Origin: Luminiphilus sp.
GTDB taxonomy: Bacteria; Pseudomonadota; Gammaproteobacteria; Pseudomonadales; Halieaceae
DNA: 49,235 nt
Assembly: GCA_016779445.1 (NCBI GenBank)
Contig: JADHNP010000011.1
Location: 1-49,235, forward strand
Reading direction: 5' to 3'
The notes beneath the pieces were generated by a model. That model saw only the letters and a program-made list of their open reading frames with translations. It was not told the DNA's origin and searched no databases. Position 1 is the first letter of the stretch. Each line of letters starts with the position of its first letter. This document shows positions 18,448 to 27,641 of the stretch, one piece after another. A program made the translations under genes and the position numbers.

Positions 18448-19211
18448 TGGGTTTGTGGTTGATACTTTTCGCGTTGATTGCAAGCACGGTTCAGGAAGCA
18501 ACTGCCGCTAGCGCCGATTACCCACCGCCGGCGCCTGCTTCGTTACCATGGGTGGATGCGGTGCCGCGGGCAGAACCGATACTGCGCTACGGAAATAAAA
18601 GTCCTTATGAGGTTCATGGTGCCCGGTATACAGTACTGGGTACAAATGAGGGATACCGAGAAGAGGGCCTCGCCTCCTGGTATGGCATGAAGTTTCAAGG
18701 GCGTTCGACATCCAACGGTGAAATCTACGATGTTTACGGCGCCACTGCAGCCCATCGCTCCTTGCCTATCCCCAGTTATGTCCGAGTGAAAAATCTTAAG
18801 AATCAACGCACTGTTGTATTGCGCGTTAATGACCGAGGCCCCTTTGCTCCCGATCGCATTATTGATGTTTCGTATCAGGCGGCTGTTGCCCTGGGGTTTT
18901 CGGAGCAGGGGACAGCGGAAGTGGAGGTCGAGGCGCTCCCGCAAGAGGGCATTGAAGATCGCCGTAACCAGCCTTCAGCCGTTCACCGTTATTTGCAGAT
19001 CGGGGCGTTCTCCTCATGGCAGTCGGCGCTTGATTTGGCTCGAACTTTACAGCGGCAATGGGGTCAGAACTGGTACGTATCGCCAGTTGACGTCGACGGA
19101 AAAAGATTGCATCGCGTGAGGCTGGGCCCATTCGAAGGACAAAGCGCTTTGGAGTGGATGCGTGATCAGCTGCTGGATCAGGGCTTCCCAGAGCCTTTAC
19201 GTCTGCCCTAA
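18447..19211 (+). CDS. rlpA: RlpA-like septal lytic transglycosylase with SPOR domain
   Basis: A 254-residue protein. The double-psi beta-barrel RlpA domain spans about residues 70-160 and shows EGLASWYGMKFQGRSTSNGE, with later AAHRSLP and VNDRGPF. RlpA enzymes cleave glycan strands lacking stem peptides at the division site. A C-terminal SPOR domain (about residues 182-254), which binds such denuded glycan, is present. The N-terminus (about residues 1-22) is a plain signal peptide with no cysteine, so the lipid anchor of classical 'rare lipoprotein A' is absent. The start shares a base with the mltB stop (TAATG). Confidence 0.92.
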   Translation: MGLWLILFALIASTVQEATAASADYPPPAPASLPWVDAVPRAEPILRYGNKSPYEVHGARYTVLGTNEGYREEGLASWYGMKFQGRSTSNGEIYDVYGATAAHRSLPIPSYVRVKNLKNQRTVVLRVNDRGPFAPDRIIDVSYQAAVALGFSEQGTAEVEVEALPQEGIEDRRNQPSAVHRYLQIGAFSSWQSALDLARTLQRQWGQNWYVSPVDVDGKRLHRVRLGPFEGQSALEWMRDQLLDQGFPEPLRLP

Positions 19212-19296
19212 AAATTTACGTCCTCTGGATTCGTCGCTGCTTGTTACACTGCCGGGCGACCGCGAAATTGATGTTATTAGCTTGAAGAGGTTAGTT

Positions 19297-20469
19297 GTGC
19301 AGAATGTGAGATGCTGGTTATTCAGTTTTGCTGTGGCGAACCTGCTACTTACTACTACCGTAAGTGCTGGCGCCGGCCTGGTACCGGCGCCCCCCACCAT
19401 CAATGCGGATTCTTACATTTTGGTGGATTTTGATACGGGTGAAGTGTTGGTGGAGCACAACCCCGATTTAAAACTGCCGCCGGCCAGCCTTACCAAACTG
19501 ATGACCGCCTATATCCTTGCGCAGGAAGTTGAGCTGGGGCGATTGGGTCTGAATGATGTCGTCTCCGTGAGCAGAAATGCCTGGTCTCAGAACCCGGTTT
19601 TTAACGGATCTTCGCTAATGTGGATTGAACCCGGGAAGGTCGTGACGGTGGCCGAACTGGAGCGAGGCATTGTGATTTCGTCGGGCAATGATGCCACGGT
19701 AGCGATTGCCGAGCACATTGCGGGGAGCGAGAAGGCATTTGTCGATTTGATGAATCAATATGCGAGTGAGATGAATCTCGTTAGCACCCACTTTGAAAAT
19801 AGCCACGGGTTGCCGCATCCAGACCACTCGTCTACAGCCAGAGATCTTGCAGCGTTGGCGATTGCAGCGATTCGCGACCACCCGGATCGCTACGCAGTCT
19901 ATAAAGAGCGAAGTTATACCTATAACGACATTACACAATACAACCGCAACCACCTTTTACGTGAGGACGATACGGTGGACGGTCTGAAGACAGGGTATAC
20001 ACGCGAGGCGGGATATGGCCTTGTGGCGTCAGCAAAGCGCAAAGGAATGCGATTGATTTCGGTCGTAATGGGAAGCAGCTCTACCGGCAGCCGCAAGGCT
20101 GAAACACGCAGTTTGCTGAACTACGGTTTTAGATTTTATGAGACGGTCCGCCCTCTCACGCCGGAGCAAGTGCTGGTTGAAAATCGCGTTTGGAAGGGGC
20201 TCAGTGAGCAAGTTTCTCTCGGTGTCAGTAGGGATGTTGTATTGACCTTGCCGCGTGCCAGTGTCGAGATCACGCAGTCTGTCGAGGTGGACACGCCGCT
20301 GATCGCGCCGCTGCTAGTGGGCGACGTCGTTGGAAGAGTATTGCTGAGCCGAAATGGCAAGGCAGTGGCTGAGATCCCCCTCGAAGTACTCAACGATGTT
20401 GAGGCCGCAGGTTTTTTTGCGCGGTTATGGGATAGTATCGTGCTGTGGTTTCAGGGCTTGGCGGGCTAA
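19297..20469 (+). CDS. dacA: D-alanyl-D-alanine carboxypeptidase (PBP5/6 type)
   Basis: A 390-residue low-molecular-weight penicillin-binding protein that trims the terminal D-Ala from stem peptides. Active-site motifs are S64-L-T-K67, S129-G-N131 and K231-T-G. A signal peptide covers about residues 1-28. The C-terminus (FFARLWDSIVLWFQGLAG) is an amphipathic membrane-anchoring helix as in E. coli PBP5. No ATG lies near the expected N-terminus. The GTG at 19297 follows a GAAGAGG site at a good distance and is preferred. The longer frame from 19162 overlaps rlpA and lacks signal-peptide features. An 85-base gap separates it from rlpA, the widest in this operon. Confidence 0.93.
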   Translation: MQNVRCWLFSFAVANLLLTTTVSAGAGLVPAPPTINADSYILVDFDTGEVLVEHNPDLKLPPASLTKLMTAYILAQEVELGRLGLNDVVSVSRNAWSQNPVFNGSSLMWIEPGKVVTVAELERGIVISSGNDATVAIAEHIAGSEKAFVDLMNQYASEMNLVSTHFENSHGLPHPDHSSTARDLAALAIAAIRDHPDRYAVYKERSYTYNDITQYNRNHLLREDDTVDGLKTGYTREAGYGLVASAKRKGMRLISVVMGSSSTGSRKAETRSLLNYGFRFYETVRPLTPEQVLVENRVWKGLSEQVSLGVSRDVVLTLPRASVEITQSVEVDTPLIAPLLVGDVVGRVLLSRNGKAVAEIPLEVLNDVEAAGFFARLWDSIVLWFQGLAG

Positions 20470-20475
20470 ATACCT

Positions 20476-20742
20476 GTGAGCGTCGATCCTCCAAAGATCG
20501 TATTTCCATGCGCTTACCCGATCAAAGTGCTCGGCCGAGCCGGTGATACTTTTAGCGCTCAGGTTTTGAGTATTTTTGATCGCCATGCTCCGGGTTTCAG
20601 TCGGGATGACGTGGTGATAAAGGACTCGAAAAAAGGCACTTTTCAGTCTATTACCGTCACCATCGAAGCTCAGAGCGAGACACAGTTGCGCCTAATACAT
20701 CAAGATTTGATGGACACCGGCTTGGTGTCTATGGTGATTTAA
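20476..20742 (+). CDS. ybeD: YbeD/DUF493 family small protein
   Basis: An 88-residue protein of the YbeD family, which has a ferredoxin-like fold resembling the ACT-like regulatory domain of some enzymes. The family's beginning (PKIVFPCAYPIKVLG) and the SITVTIEAQSETQL segment are recognisable. The precise role is unknown; its constant place between dacA and lipB suggests a link to lipoate or wall metabolism but proves nothing. The start is GTG, as no ATG is near, and the length matches E. coli YbeD (87 residues). Confidence 0.88.
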   Translation: MSVDPPKIVFPCAYPIKVLGRAGDTFSAQVLSIFDRHAPGFSRDDVVIKDSKKGTFQSITVTIEAQSETQLRLIHQDLMDTGLVSMVI

Positions 20743-20746
20743 GGTT

Positions 20747-21364
20747 ATGCAATTCCGGCGACTGGGATTGGTGGATTTCCCCCCCACCTTTGAGGCGATG
20801 AAGGTTTTCACCGCGGCCCGAACGGGGGCTACCGACGATGAAATATGGTTACTACAGCACCCGCCGGTTTACACCCAGGGACTGTCTGGTCAGGCCGAGC
20901 ATGTTCTGGACGCGGGCGCTATTCCAGTTGTTCATATCGATCGGGGTGGTCAGGTAACGTATCACGGCCCCGGCCAATTGATCGCCTATGTCCTCTACGA
21001 TCTCCGGCGCGCGGGCATGAATGTGCGTGAGTTGGTGGAATGCCTCGAGAGGGCAGTCATAAACGTATTGGCCGATCACGGTATCACTGCTCAGGGCGAC
21101 CCGGCGGCAAGGGGCGTTTATGTGCGGGGGAGAAAGATAGCAGCTCTCGGCTTAAAAGTTAGCCGAGGGCGCAGTTATCACGGATTATCGCTTAATGTTG
21201 ATATGGATCTGTCTCCGTTCGCAGGTATCAATCCTTGTGGGCATAAGGGACTGGAGGTGACCTCGGTTCAGCAAGAGCTGGAGTCAGATCAACCGATAAA
21301 CTTTTCGGATATCGGTGAGCGGCTACTGCATCACCTTGGGCAGGTATTACCCTCTCAGACCTGA
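20747..21364 (+). CDS. lipB: Octanoyl-[ACP]:protein octanoyltransferase
   Basis: A 205-residue enzyme that moves octanoate from acyl carrier protein to lipoyl domains, the first step of lipoate synthesis. Visible motifs are RGGQVTYHGPGQLIAYVLYD near residues 66-85 and GLKVSRGRSYHGLSLNVDMDL near residues 143-163. The acyl-enzyme cysteine lies in INPCGHKGLEVTS near residue 164-176. It follows ybeD by four bases. In many relatives lipA is the next gene; here prfC follows instead and lipA is not in the window. Confidence 0.95.
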   Translation: MQFRRLGLVDFPPTFEAMKVFTAARTGATDDEIWLLQHPPVYTQGLSGQAEHVLDAGAIPVVHIDRGGQVTYHGPGQLIAYVLYDLRRAGMNVRELVECLERAVINVLADHGITAQGDPAARGVYVRGRKIAALGLKVSRGRSYHGLSLNVDMDLSPFAGINPCGHKGLEVTSVQQELESDQPINFSDIGERLLHHLGQVLPSQT

Positions 21365-21389
21365 CGCTACCCTAATTGGCTGGCATAAT
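21361..21389 (+). promoter_or_regulatory. Possible sigma70 promoter of prfC
   Basis: CTGACG (21361-21366) and CATAAT (21384-21389) are separated by 17 bases, and the predicted start falls about 17 bases before the prfC ATG. The -35 element is poor, so this is tentative. Confidence 0.3.
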
Positions 21390-21412
21390 CCTTCGTCCTC
21401 GTAGGAGCCACC

Positions 21413-22990
21413 ATGTCTGATTTACAGCGCGACATCGATTCTCGGCGCACTTTTGCCATTATTTCCCATCCAGATGCGGGAAAAACCACGATGACAGAGA
21501 AACTGCTGTTATTGGGTCAGGCTATTCAGGTAGCCGGATCGGTAAAAGGTAAGAGAGGGCCTCACGCGACTTCCGATTGGATGACGCTGGAGCAGGAACG
21601 CGGTATCTCGGTCACATCATCTGTTATGCAGTTTCCGTATCGTGACCGCTGGGTTAACTTGCTGGATACACCCGGACACGAGGATTTCTCGGAGGACACA
21701 TATCGCACGCTGACTGCGGTGGATTCAGCGCTGATGGTGATAGACGGTGCCAAAGGTGTCGAGGATCGCACCATCAAGCTAATGAACGTATGTCGCTTGC
21801 GGGACACGCCAATCCTGACTTTCATCAATAAACTCGACCGCGATATTCGTGATCCCGTCGAGCTGGTGGACGAGGTTGAGGAGGTATTAGGTATTGCTGG
21901 TGCCCCAATCAACTGGCCCATCGGCATGGGGCGAGATTTTAAGGGTGTGTATAACCTCTACACGGATACGATTCATTGTTTCAGCCCCGGAGACGGCGGG
22001 GTACTGGCCGAGGAAAAAGTGATTGCCGGCCTCGATTCAGGTCCCGCTCGCGACCTATTGGCTGATGACTATGAGGCGTTTTTCGAGGAGATCGAATTGG
22101 TTCGTGGTGCGTCACATGAATTTGATTTGGACGCCTTTTTAGCGGGACAGTTAACCCCGGTATTTTTTGGTACCGCACTGGGTAACTTCGGTGTGCGCGA
22201 GATGCTGAACGATTTTGTCAACTGGGCACCCGCGCCCCAACCCCGAGTATCGACCGAGCGAGTGGTCGAGGCATCCCAACCCGACTTCACTGGCTTTGTA
22301 TTCAAGATTCAGGCGAACATGGACCCCAAGCACCGAGATCGTATAGCCTTCATGCGCATTTGTTCAGGAAGATACGAAAAAGGCATGAAGATGCGGCACG
22401 TCCGGATTGAAAAAAACGTGCGCATTGCCGATGCAGTGACCTTTCGTGCAGGCGATCGCACCCTTGTAGAGTCGGCAGTGGCGGGGGATATTATCGGTCT
22501 CCATAATCATGGGACGATCCAGATTGGCGACACCTTCACGACCGGCGAAGCTATCCGCTTTGCCGGTATTCCTCATTTCGCACCGGAGCTATTTCGTCGT
22601 ATTCGGCTGAAAGACCCCATGAAAGCCAAGGCGCTACAGAAGGGGTTGCAGCAATTGTCCGAGGAGGGTTCAACGCAGGTGTTTTCGCCGCTAAACAACA
22701 GTGATCTTATTGTGGGCGCTGTGGGGCAACTGCAGTTCGACGTTGTCGCCTACCGGCTGGCCGATGAATACAAGGTCGAAGCGCTTTATGAGCCAATCAA
22801 TGTATACACCGCCCGTTGGGTAGAAGCAGCGGACGATCGCAAGCTTGAGGAGTTTCGTAAAAAAGCCGCGGAGCACCTGTCTGAAGACGGCGGTGGCTAC
22901 CTCACCTATTTAGCGCCGACCAGAGTGAATCTCTCATTGATGGAAGAACGCTGGCCGGATATTCGTTTCCGCGAGACGCGTGAGCACTGA
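21413..22990 (+). CDS. prfC: Peptide chain release factor 3 (GTPase)
   Basis: A 525-residue translational GTPase that recycles RF1 and RF2 from the ribosome after termination. The G1 loop HPDAGKTT is near residues 18-25, G3 is [10 protein letters not shown] near 82-91, and G4 is INKLD near 140. The effector region contains [17 protein letters not shown], typical of RF3 rather than EF-G. A GGAG site lies 6 bases before the ATG. It ends only six bases from the convergent glutathione peroxidase stop, with no terminator visible between them. Confidence 0.96.
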   Translation: MSDLQRDIDSRRTFAIISHPDAGKTTMTEKLLLLGQAIQVAGSVKGKRGPHATSDWMTLEQERGISVTSSVMQFPYRDRWVNLLDTPGHEDFSEDTYRTLTAVDSALMVIDGAKGVEDRTIKLMNVCRLRDTPILTFINKLDRDIRDPVELVDEVEEVLGIAGAPINWPIGMGRDFKGVYNLYTDTIHCFSPGDGGVLAEEKVIAGLDSGPARDLLADDYEAFFEEIELVRGASHEFDLDAFLAGQLTPVFFGTALGNFGVREMLNDFVNWAPAPQPRVSTERVVEASQPDFTGFVFKIQANMDPKHRDRIAFMRICSGRYEKGMKMRHVRIEKNVRIADAVTFRAGDRTLVESAVAGDIIGLHNHGTIQIGDTFTTGEAIRFAGIPHFAPELFRRIRLKDPMKAKALQKGLQQLSEEGSTQVFSPLNNSDLIVGAVGQLQFDVVAYRLADEYKVEALYEPINVYTARWVEAADDRKLEEFRKKAAEHLSEDGGGYLTYLAPTRVNLSLMEERWPDIRFRETREH

Positions 22991-22996
22991 CCGCTG

Positions 22997-23476
22997 TCAA
23001 AGAAGTGCTTCGATGTCCGCAGCAATAGCCTTGGGGTCGGTAGACGGTGCGTAGCGCTTGACGACCTCACCCTGTTGGTTGACCAGAAACTTGGTGAAAT
23101 TCCATTTGATCTGCTTGCTTCCCAAGATGCCGGGCGCTTGATCCTTGAGGTGGGTGAACAGGGGGTGACTTGCTGCTCCATTGACCTCGATTTTACTGAA
23201 CAGCGGAAAAGTCGTCTGGTAATTCATCTCACAGAAAGACTGAATTTCTGTCGCTGTTCCTGGTTCTTGCGCGCCAAATTGGTTGCATGGGAAAGCGAGT
23301 ACCGAAAACCCTCGTGTCTCATAGCGCTGCTGCAGTGACTCAAGGCCCTTGTATTGTGGGGTAAATCCGCACTTTGAGGCGGTATTCACAATCAATAAAA
23401 CCTGCCCTTGGAACCGAGACAATGACGTTTCCTCGCCGTTGGCAAGTTCTGCTGAGAAATCGTGGGCGGTACTCAT
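22997..23476 (-). CDS. Glutathione peroxidase family protein (Cys type)
   Basis: A 159-residue thiol peroxidase. The peroxidatic cysteine is C36 in NTASKCGFTPQ, where animal enzymes carry selenocysteine. The catalytic Gln lies in FPCNQFGAQEPGT near residue 70-82, and the Trp/Asn pair in IKWNFTKFLV near residue 124. FPCNQF also contains a second Cys. Bacterial members of this class often use thioredoxin rather than glutathione as reductant, so the name should not be taken as proof of substrate. It has a GGAG site 6 bases before the ATG. No signal peptide is seen. Confidence 0.93.
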   Translation of the reverse strand: MSTAHDFSAELANGEETSLSRFQGQVLLIVNTASKCGFTPQYKGLESLQQRYETRGFSVLAFPCNQFGAQEPGTATEIQSFCEMNYQTTFPLFSKIEVNGAASHPLFTHLKDQAPGILGSKQIKWNFTKFLVNQQGEVVKRYAPSTDPKAIAADIEALL

Positions 23477-23535
23477 GTATTACTCCATTGATGGATGACA
23501 GAAAAAAGTTTTGGACCGCTGGATTCCGCTGATGC

Positions 23536-24879
23536 CTAAGCTGAAAGGTAGGTTTCCAATTCGAAATGGGTCACCCGTCGCTCGAACTCCATCAGCTCTT
23601 GTTGTTTCAGTTCTGTGAAGGCTCTTTGAAACGGCTCGCTCAAATATGCTTCAACAGTTGGAGAGCGCGAGAAGCGATGAATCGCGTCAGCCATGTGACT
23701 GGGCAAGAAATCGTTGTCCATGTCGTCCGTCCAGGCATTACCAGAAATGGGATCAGGCGCTGTCAGGCCTTTTTCCAGCCCCATCAGAATGCCCGCCAAC
23801 AGCGCTGCAATGGCCAGGTAAGGGTTGCTGTCGGCGCCGGCTACTCGGTGTTCTATTCGCGTTGCGGCGCTAGGGCTGGCCGGAATCCGCAGAGCAGTTG
23901 TGCGGTTATCGTAACCCCAATTCGGTTGCGTGGGAGCGTGATTGCCCGGCTGGAATCGCCGATAGGCGTTGTAGCTCGGTGCGAAAATGAGTTGCGTGTC
24001 GGGCATCAGTGCTATGCAGCCAGCGACCGCTTGATGCAGCAGTGTCGTGCCTTCGCTGGTTCCGCTGTCAAAGACATTTCGACCTGAGCTGTCCAGCAGG
24101 CTGCAATGCAAGTGCATGCCATTTCCTGCTTGATTTTCCATAGGCTTGGGCATGAAGCTCGCGAGGACACCGAAGCGCGCCGCGACGGCACTGATTCCGC
24201 GCTGCATCCTTACGATTTGATCGCAATAGGTGAGCGCGTCGTCGGAATAAGCGACATTGATTTCATATTGCGTCGGTGCGGCTTCTTTCAATACGCCCTC
24301 GTAGGGTAAGTGCTGAACCGCGAAGGTCTCTCTCAAGACTTCGAGTAACCCAGCATGCTCATCCAGAGCGCTCAGTCCGTACAGATTACCGCCGGTGCGT
24401 GATTCGTCTGGTAGCGCTTCTCTCAGTGACTGCCCGTCGGTTGGACGATCGAACAGGTTGAACTCCAGCTCGATCGCCACGCGCGGGTGAAGGCCACGGT
24501 CTGCCAAGGCGGTCACCACTTTGCTCAATACTTGACGCGGGTCCCAGAAGGAGGGCGCGCCATCCTCCCGAAACATAGTCAGCACGACCTGTGCTTGATC
24601 GATTCCGCTGGCGGTGAGCGACGGGGCAAGTGAGCCGTTAATCACGCGGCACCATCCATCGATGTCGCCGTTTTCAAGACAAATGCTGGACACATCTCTT
24701 CCCCATATATCTTGTGCGACCGCGGACTCGGGCAACTTAATACCTTCAGTGAGCAGCGAAGACAGTTTGTCTACTGGCAGCCATTTTCCCCGCGCTGCGC
24801 CGTTACAGTCTGTGATCAGCGCCTCTACCATTTCGATATTGGGGTACTCGGCCAGTAGCTTTTTTGCTTCCGGGTGCAT
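23536..24879 (-). CDS. Glutamine synthetase family ligase (possibly gamma-glutamylpolyamine synthetase, PuuA-like)
   Basis: A 447-residue GS-fold enzyme. The ATP/metal-site motif NQAGNGMHLHCSL and the later NWGYDNRTTALRIP are clear. GS family members join an amine to glutamate using ATP. The protein lacks the adenylylation tyrosine region typical of GlnA-I as far as I can read, and the DCNGAARGKWLP start resembles PuuA/GlnT-type ligases that act on polyamines or other amines. The frame is open to 24993. The ATG at 24879 (MHPEAKKLL) gives the family N-terminus, although its ribosome-binding site is weak. No PuuBCD partner genes are adjacent, so the substrate is undetermined. Confidence 0.85.
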   Translation of the reverse strand: MHPEAKKLLAEYPNIEMVEALITDCNGAARGKWLPVDKLSSLLTEGIKLPESAVAQDIWGRDVSSICLENGDIDGWCRVINGSLAPSLTASGIDQAQVVLTMFREDGAPSFWDPRQVLSKVVTALADRGLHPRVAIELEFNLFDRPTDGQSLREALPDESRTGGNLYGLSALDEHAGLLEVLRETFAVQHLPYEGVLKEAAPTQYEINVAYSDDALTYCDQIVRMQRGISAVAARFGVLASFMPKPMENQAGNGMHLHCSLLDSSGRNVFDSGTSEGTTLLHQAVAGCIALMPDTQLIFAPSYNAYRRFQPGNHAPTQPNWGYDNRTTALRIPASPSAATRIEHRVAGADSNPYLAIAALLAGILMGLEKGLTAPDPISGNAWTDDMDNDFLPSHMADAIHRFSRSPTVEAYLSEPFQRAFTELKQQELMEFERRVTHFELETYLSA

Positions 24880-25126
24880 GATGTATCTCTTATTTAAGGC
24901 GCCCAATCTTACCGGCGGAATGGGCGACTCACCAGTCGGGAGGTGCGATATGACCCCGATTTTGCCGCACTGTGTGGACTTTTCCCGGCGCATGCCGACC
25001 GTCGTATGGCCCGCTATCGGGCGCTCAGCCGCAAATTGTGCGTATGATTAAACCGATCAACGGCCCTTGTGATAGCGCTAAATGGCGATGCGACTGATCA
25101 CTAAATGGCAGTGCATTGGTAAGATT

Positions 25127-26845
25127 TCATCTGTCGTTCAGGAACTGGCGAATCTGATCCACGGCGGCTTCGGCAGTGACCATCTCCGTTTGGCCGTCTG
25201 AGCGTCGCGTGATCTCAAGATGGCCCTCGGCGAGAGATCGTTCGCCAATGGTAACGCGCACAGGCATGCCGAGTAATTCCATTTCCGCGAACTTGACTCC
25301 TGGCCGCTCGGATCGATCATCCATAAATACTGACAAGCCCGCGGCGTTGCAGGCCGCATAGAGTGCCTCTGTCGCATCTCGGACGGCATCAGACTTATCT
25401 TTACCCAGGGGCACTATGGCGATATCAAAAGGCGCCATAGCGGCTGGCCAAATAATGCCCTTGTCGTCATGGTTTTGCTCAATAGCGGCGGCGACGATGC
25501 GCGTGACACCAATGCCATAACAGCCCATTACCATCGGCTGTTGGCGACCCTGATTATCAAGCACGGTTGCATTCATCGCCTCCGAGTATTTGGTCCCCAG
25601 TTGAAAAATATGCCCAACTTCGATGCCCCGGCGAATTTCCAAAGTGCCACTGCCACAGGGGCTGGGATCGCCGCTGGCGATTTCTCGGATGTCCGCCACC
25701 TCGAAGTCAGGAACATCGCGATGCCATATGGCACCTTTAAAGTGATGGCCATCCGCATTGGCACCGCAGACAAAGTCGGGCATGGAGGCGGCGGTCTGAT
25801 CAACAATTATGCGCACTGGAAGATCTACCGGACCCAATGATCCAAAGCCAGCACCGAGTCGCGCCTTGACTTCATTTCCATCTGCTAGCGTCAGGGGCGA
25901 CTGCAAACCCGTCAGTTTCGACGCTTTTGTCGCGTTCAGCCGATGATCACCTCTTATCACCAGAGCAATCAGCTCATCTTGGTCTCCTTTGGCGAGCAGT
26001 GTTTTGACTGACCGGTCGGCGGGAATATCAAAATGGACCGCGAGGTCATCAATAGTGGTCACCCCGGGCGTGGCAAACTTTTCCCGCTCCGGCGTGGCCG
26101 CATCTTCCACCGCGATCCTCCCATCGGGTAGCGCAGGCGCTAATTCAACATTTGCGGCGTAGTCGCTACCTGTGGAAAAGGCGATTGCGTCCTCACCCGA
26201 TTCAGCCAGGACATGAAATTCGTGGGAGTGATTGCCCCCGATGGCACCGGTGTCAGCTTCGACCGCACGAAAATCAAGTCCCAGCCGCGAAAAGATCGCT
26301 GAGTAGGCTTCATGCATACGCCAGTAGGTTTGTTCCTGAGAAGCTTGATCGATATGAAAAGAGTAGGCGTCCTTCATGATGAATTCGCGTGATCGCATGA
26401 TGCCAAATCGGGGCCTTATTTCGTCTCGGAATTTGGTCTGAATCTGAAACAGATTAACGGGGAGTTGCTTGTAACTCTTGATTTCCGATCGAGCAATGTG
26501 CGTAACAATCTCCTCGTGAGTCGGTCCCAGGCAAAAAGGCCGCTCATGCCTGTCTTTAAGGCGACATAGCTCTGGGCCATACAGTTCCCATCGACCCGAT
26601 TCCTCCCACAGTTCTCCGGGTTGGACAACTGGCATGGATAGTTCGAGTGCGCCGGCACGCTCCATCTCCTCGCGAATGATTCGTTCTACATTCCGCAAGA
26701 CCCTGAGGCCCAGCGGCATCCAGTTGTAAATGCCGGCGGCGACGCGTCTGATCAGCCCCGCGCGCAGCATGAGTTGATGACTGATTACCTCTGCGTCTGA
26801 GGGTGTTTCCTTGAGCGTGGAAAGTAAGAACTCGCTGGCGCGCAT
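25127..26845 (-). CDS. proS: Prolyl-tRNA synthetase (bacterial type with editing insertion)
   Basis: A 572-residue class II synthetase that charges tRNA-Pro. The order is class II motif 1 at about residues 50-80, motif 2 region with [11 protein letters not shown] near residues 104-114, the INS editing domain at about 220-405 (containing the K279-type loop region), motif 3 ([14 protein letters not shown] near residue 440) and an anticodon-binding domain at the C-terminus. The start at 26845 ([15 protein letters not shown]) has a GGAG site 6 bases upstream; the frame extends four codons further without one. It faces the HU-like gene divergently across 241 bases. Confidence 0.96.
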   Translation of the reverse strand: MRASEFLLSTLKETPSDAEVISHQLMLRAGLIRRVAAGIYNWMPLGLRVLRNVERIIREEMERAGALELSMPVVQPGELWEESGRWELYGPELCRLKDRHERPFCLGPTHEEIVTHIARSEIKSYKQLPVNLFQIQTKFRDEIRPRFGIMRSREFIMKDAYSFHIDQASQEQTYWRMHEAYSAIFSRLGLDFRAVEADTGAIGGNHSHEFHVLAESGEDAIAFSTGSDYAANVELAPALPDGRIAVEDAATPEREKFATPGVTTIDDLAVHFDIPADRSVKTLLAKGDQDELIALVIRGDHRLNATKASKLTGLQSPLTLADGNEVKARLGAGFGSLGPVDLPVRIIVDQTAASMPDFVCGANADGHHFKGAIWHRDVPDFEVADIREIASGDPSPCGSGTLEIRRGIEVGHIFQLGTKYSEAMNATVLDNQGRQQPMVMGCYGIGVTRIVAAAIEQNHDDKGIIWPAAMAPFDIAIVPLGKDKSDAVRDATEALYAACNAAGLSVFMDDRSERPGVKFAEMELLGMPVRVTIGERSLAEGHLEITRRSDGQTEMVTAEAAVDQIRQFLNDR

Positions 26846-27086
26846 GACAGACTCCAATTACCGGGATGCCATTCTAATGTTCGAAGATAGGCCAGTACAG
26901 ACAATAGCCGTTATCAGTGCTTGAGAGTGGGCTATTGGGTGCGTATCGGGGTCGGGCTAGAGAGATATCGATAAAAACAGTGCGGGAGAGGGTTGTGTCA
27001 GGGGTCGGAGTGGTGTTGAATCTCGGCGACTGCGGGTACCCGCTTGTCTCTTACGAAACCTAACCATTCAAAGAGGTGTTAACTTA

Positions 27087-27440
27087 ATGGCTAAGAAAGC
27101 TACCCCGAAAGCGCCATCAAAAATGAAGGCGGTAAAGGAAAAAATGACAAAGTCGCAAATGATCGAAGCGCTGTCAGGTGACAGTGGTCTCTCCAAGAAG
27201 GAGGTGTCGTCTGTGCTGGGCTCTCTGGAGCGACTCATTGAGGCGAGTATTGGAAAGCGTGCGGCAGGCGAGTTTACCTTGCCAGGCTTGATGAAAATCA
27301 CCACGGTCCGCAAGCCCGCGGTAAAGGCACGCAAGGGTATCAACCCCTTCACCGGGGAAGAGACTATGTTTAAGGCCAAGCCCGCGAGTACTGCGGTCAA
27401 GGTGCGTCCGCTAAAGAAGATGAAAGAGTTCGCTAACTGA
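27087..27440 (+). CDS. HU-like DNA-binding protein with basic N-terminal tail
   Basis: A 117-residue protein. After a Lys/Ala/Pro-rich tail (about residues 1-20, starting MAKKATPKAPSKMK) comes an HU/IHF fold, with MTKSQMIEAL, the FTLPGLMKI segment and the DNA-wrapping arm around KARKGINPFTGEE. This places it in the HU superfamily of dimeric nucleoid proteins. It differs from standard 90-residue HupA/HupB in both tail and arm sequence, so I do not assign a symbol. It has an AGAGGTG ribosome-binding site, is monocistronic, and is followed by a strong terminator, which suits an abundant protein. Confidence 0.85.
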   Translation: MAKKATPKAPSKMKAVKEKMTKSQMIEALSGDSGLSKKEVSSVLGSLERLIEASIGKRAAGEFTLPGLMKITTVRKPAVKARKGINPFTGEETMFKAKPASTAVKVRPLKKMKEFAN

Positions 27441-27455
27441 GCGAAGGTTTTTCGG

Positions 27456-27480
27456 GCTCTTCCCCGGAGGAGCCTTTTTC
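27456..27480 (+). terminator. Intrinsic terminator of the HU-like gene
   Basis: GGCTCTTCC pairs with GGAGGAGCC (one G-T wobble) in a tight hairpin followed by TTTTT, starting 15 bases after the stop codon. Confidence 0.85.
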
Positions 27481-27641
27481 TTGTCACCGGCCATCGTCGC
27501 CGGACCGCTAAATCCTCACACCCCTCCCATCTTTTACTGCAACAGCGTTTACGGTACGCTCCGCGCCCTTGTAAAACTTTCCTAATGACCTCATGTGTTG
27601 GACTGAGTCGATATCGACCATCACTATGAGGAGGGTTTGCC

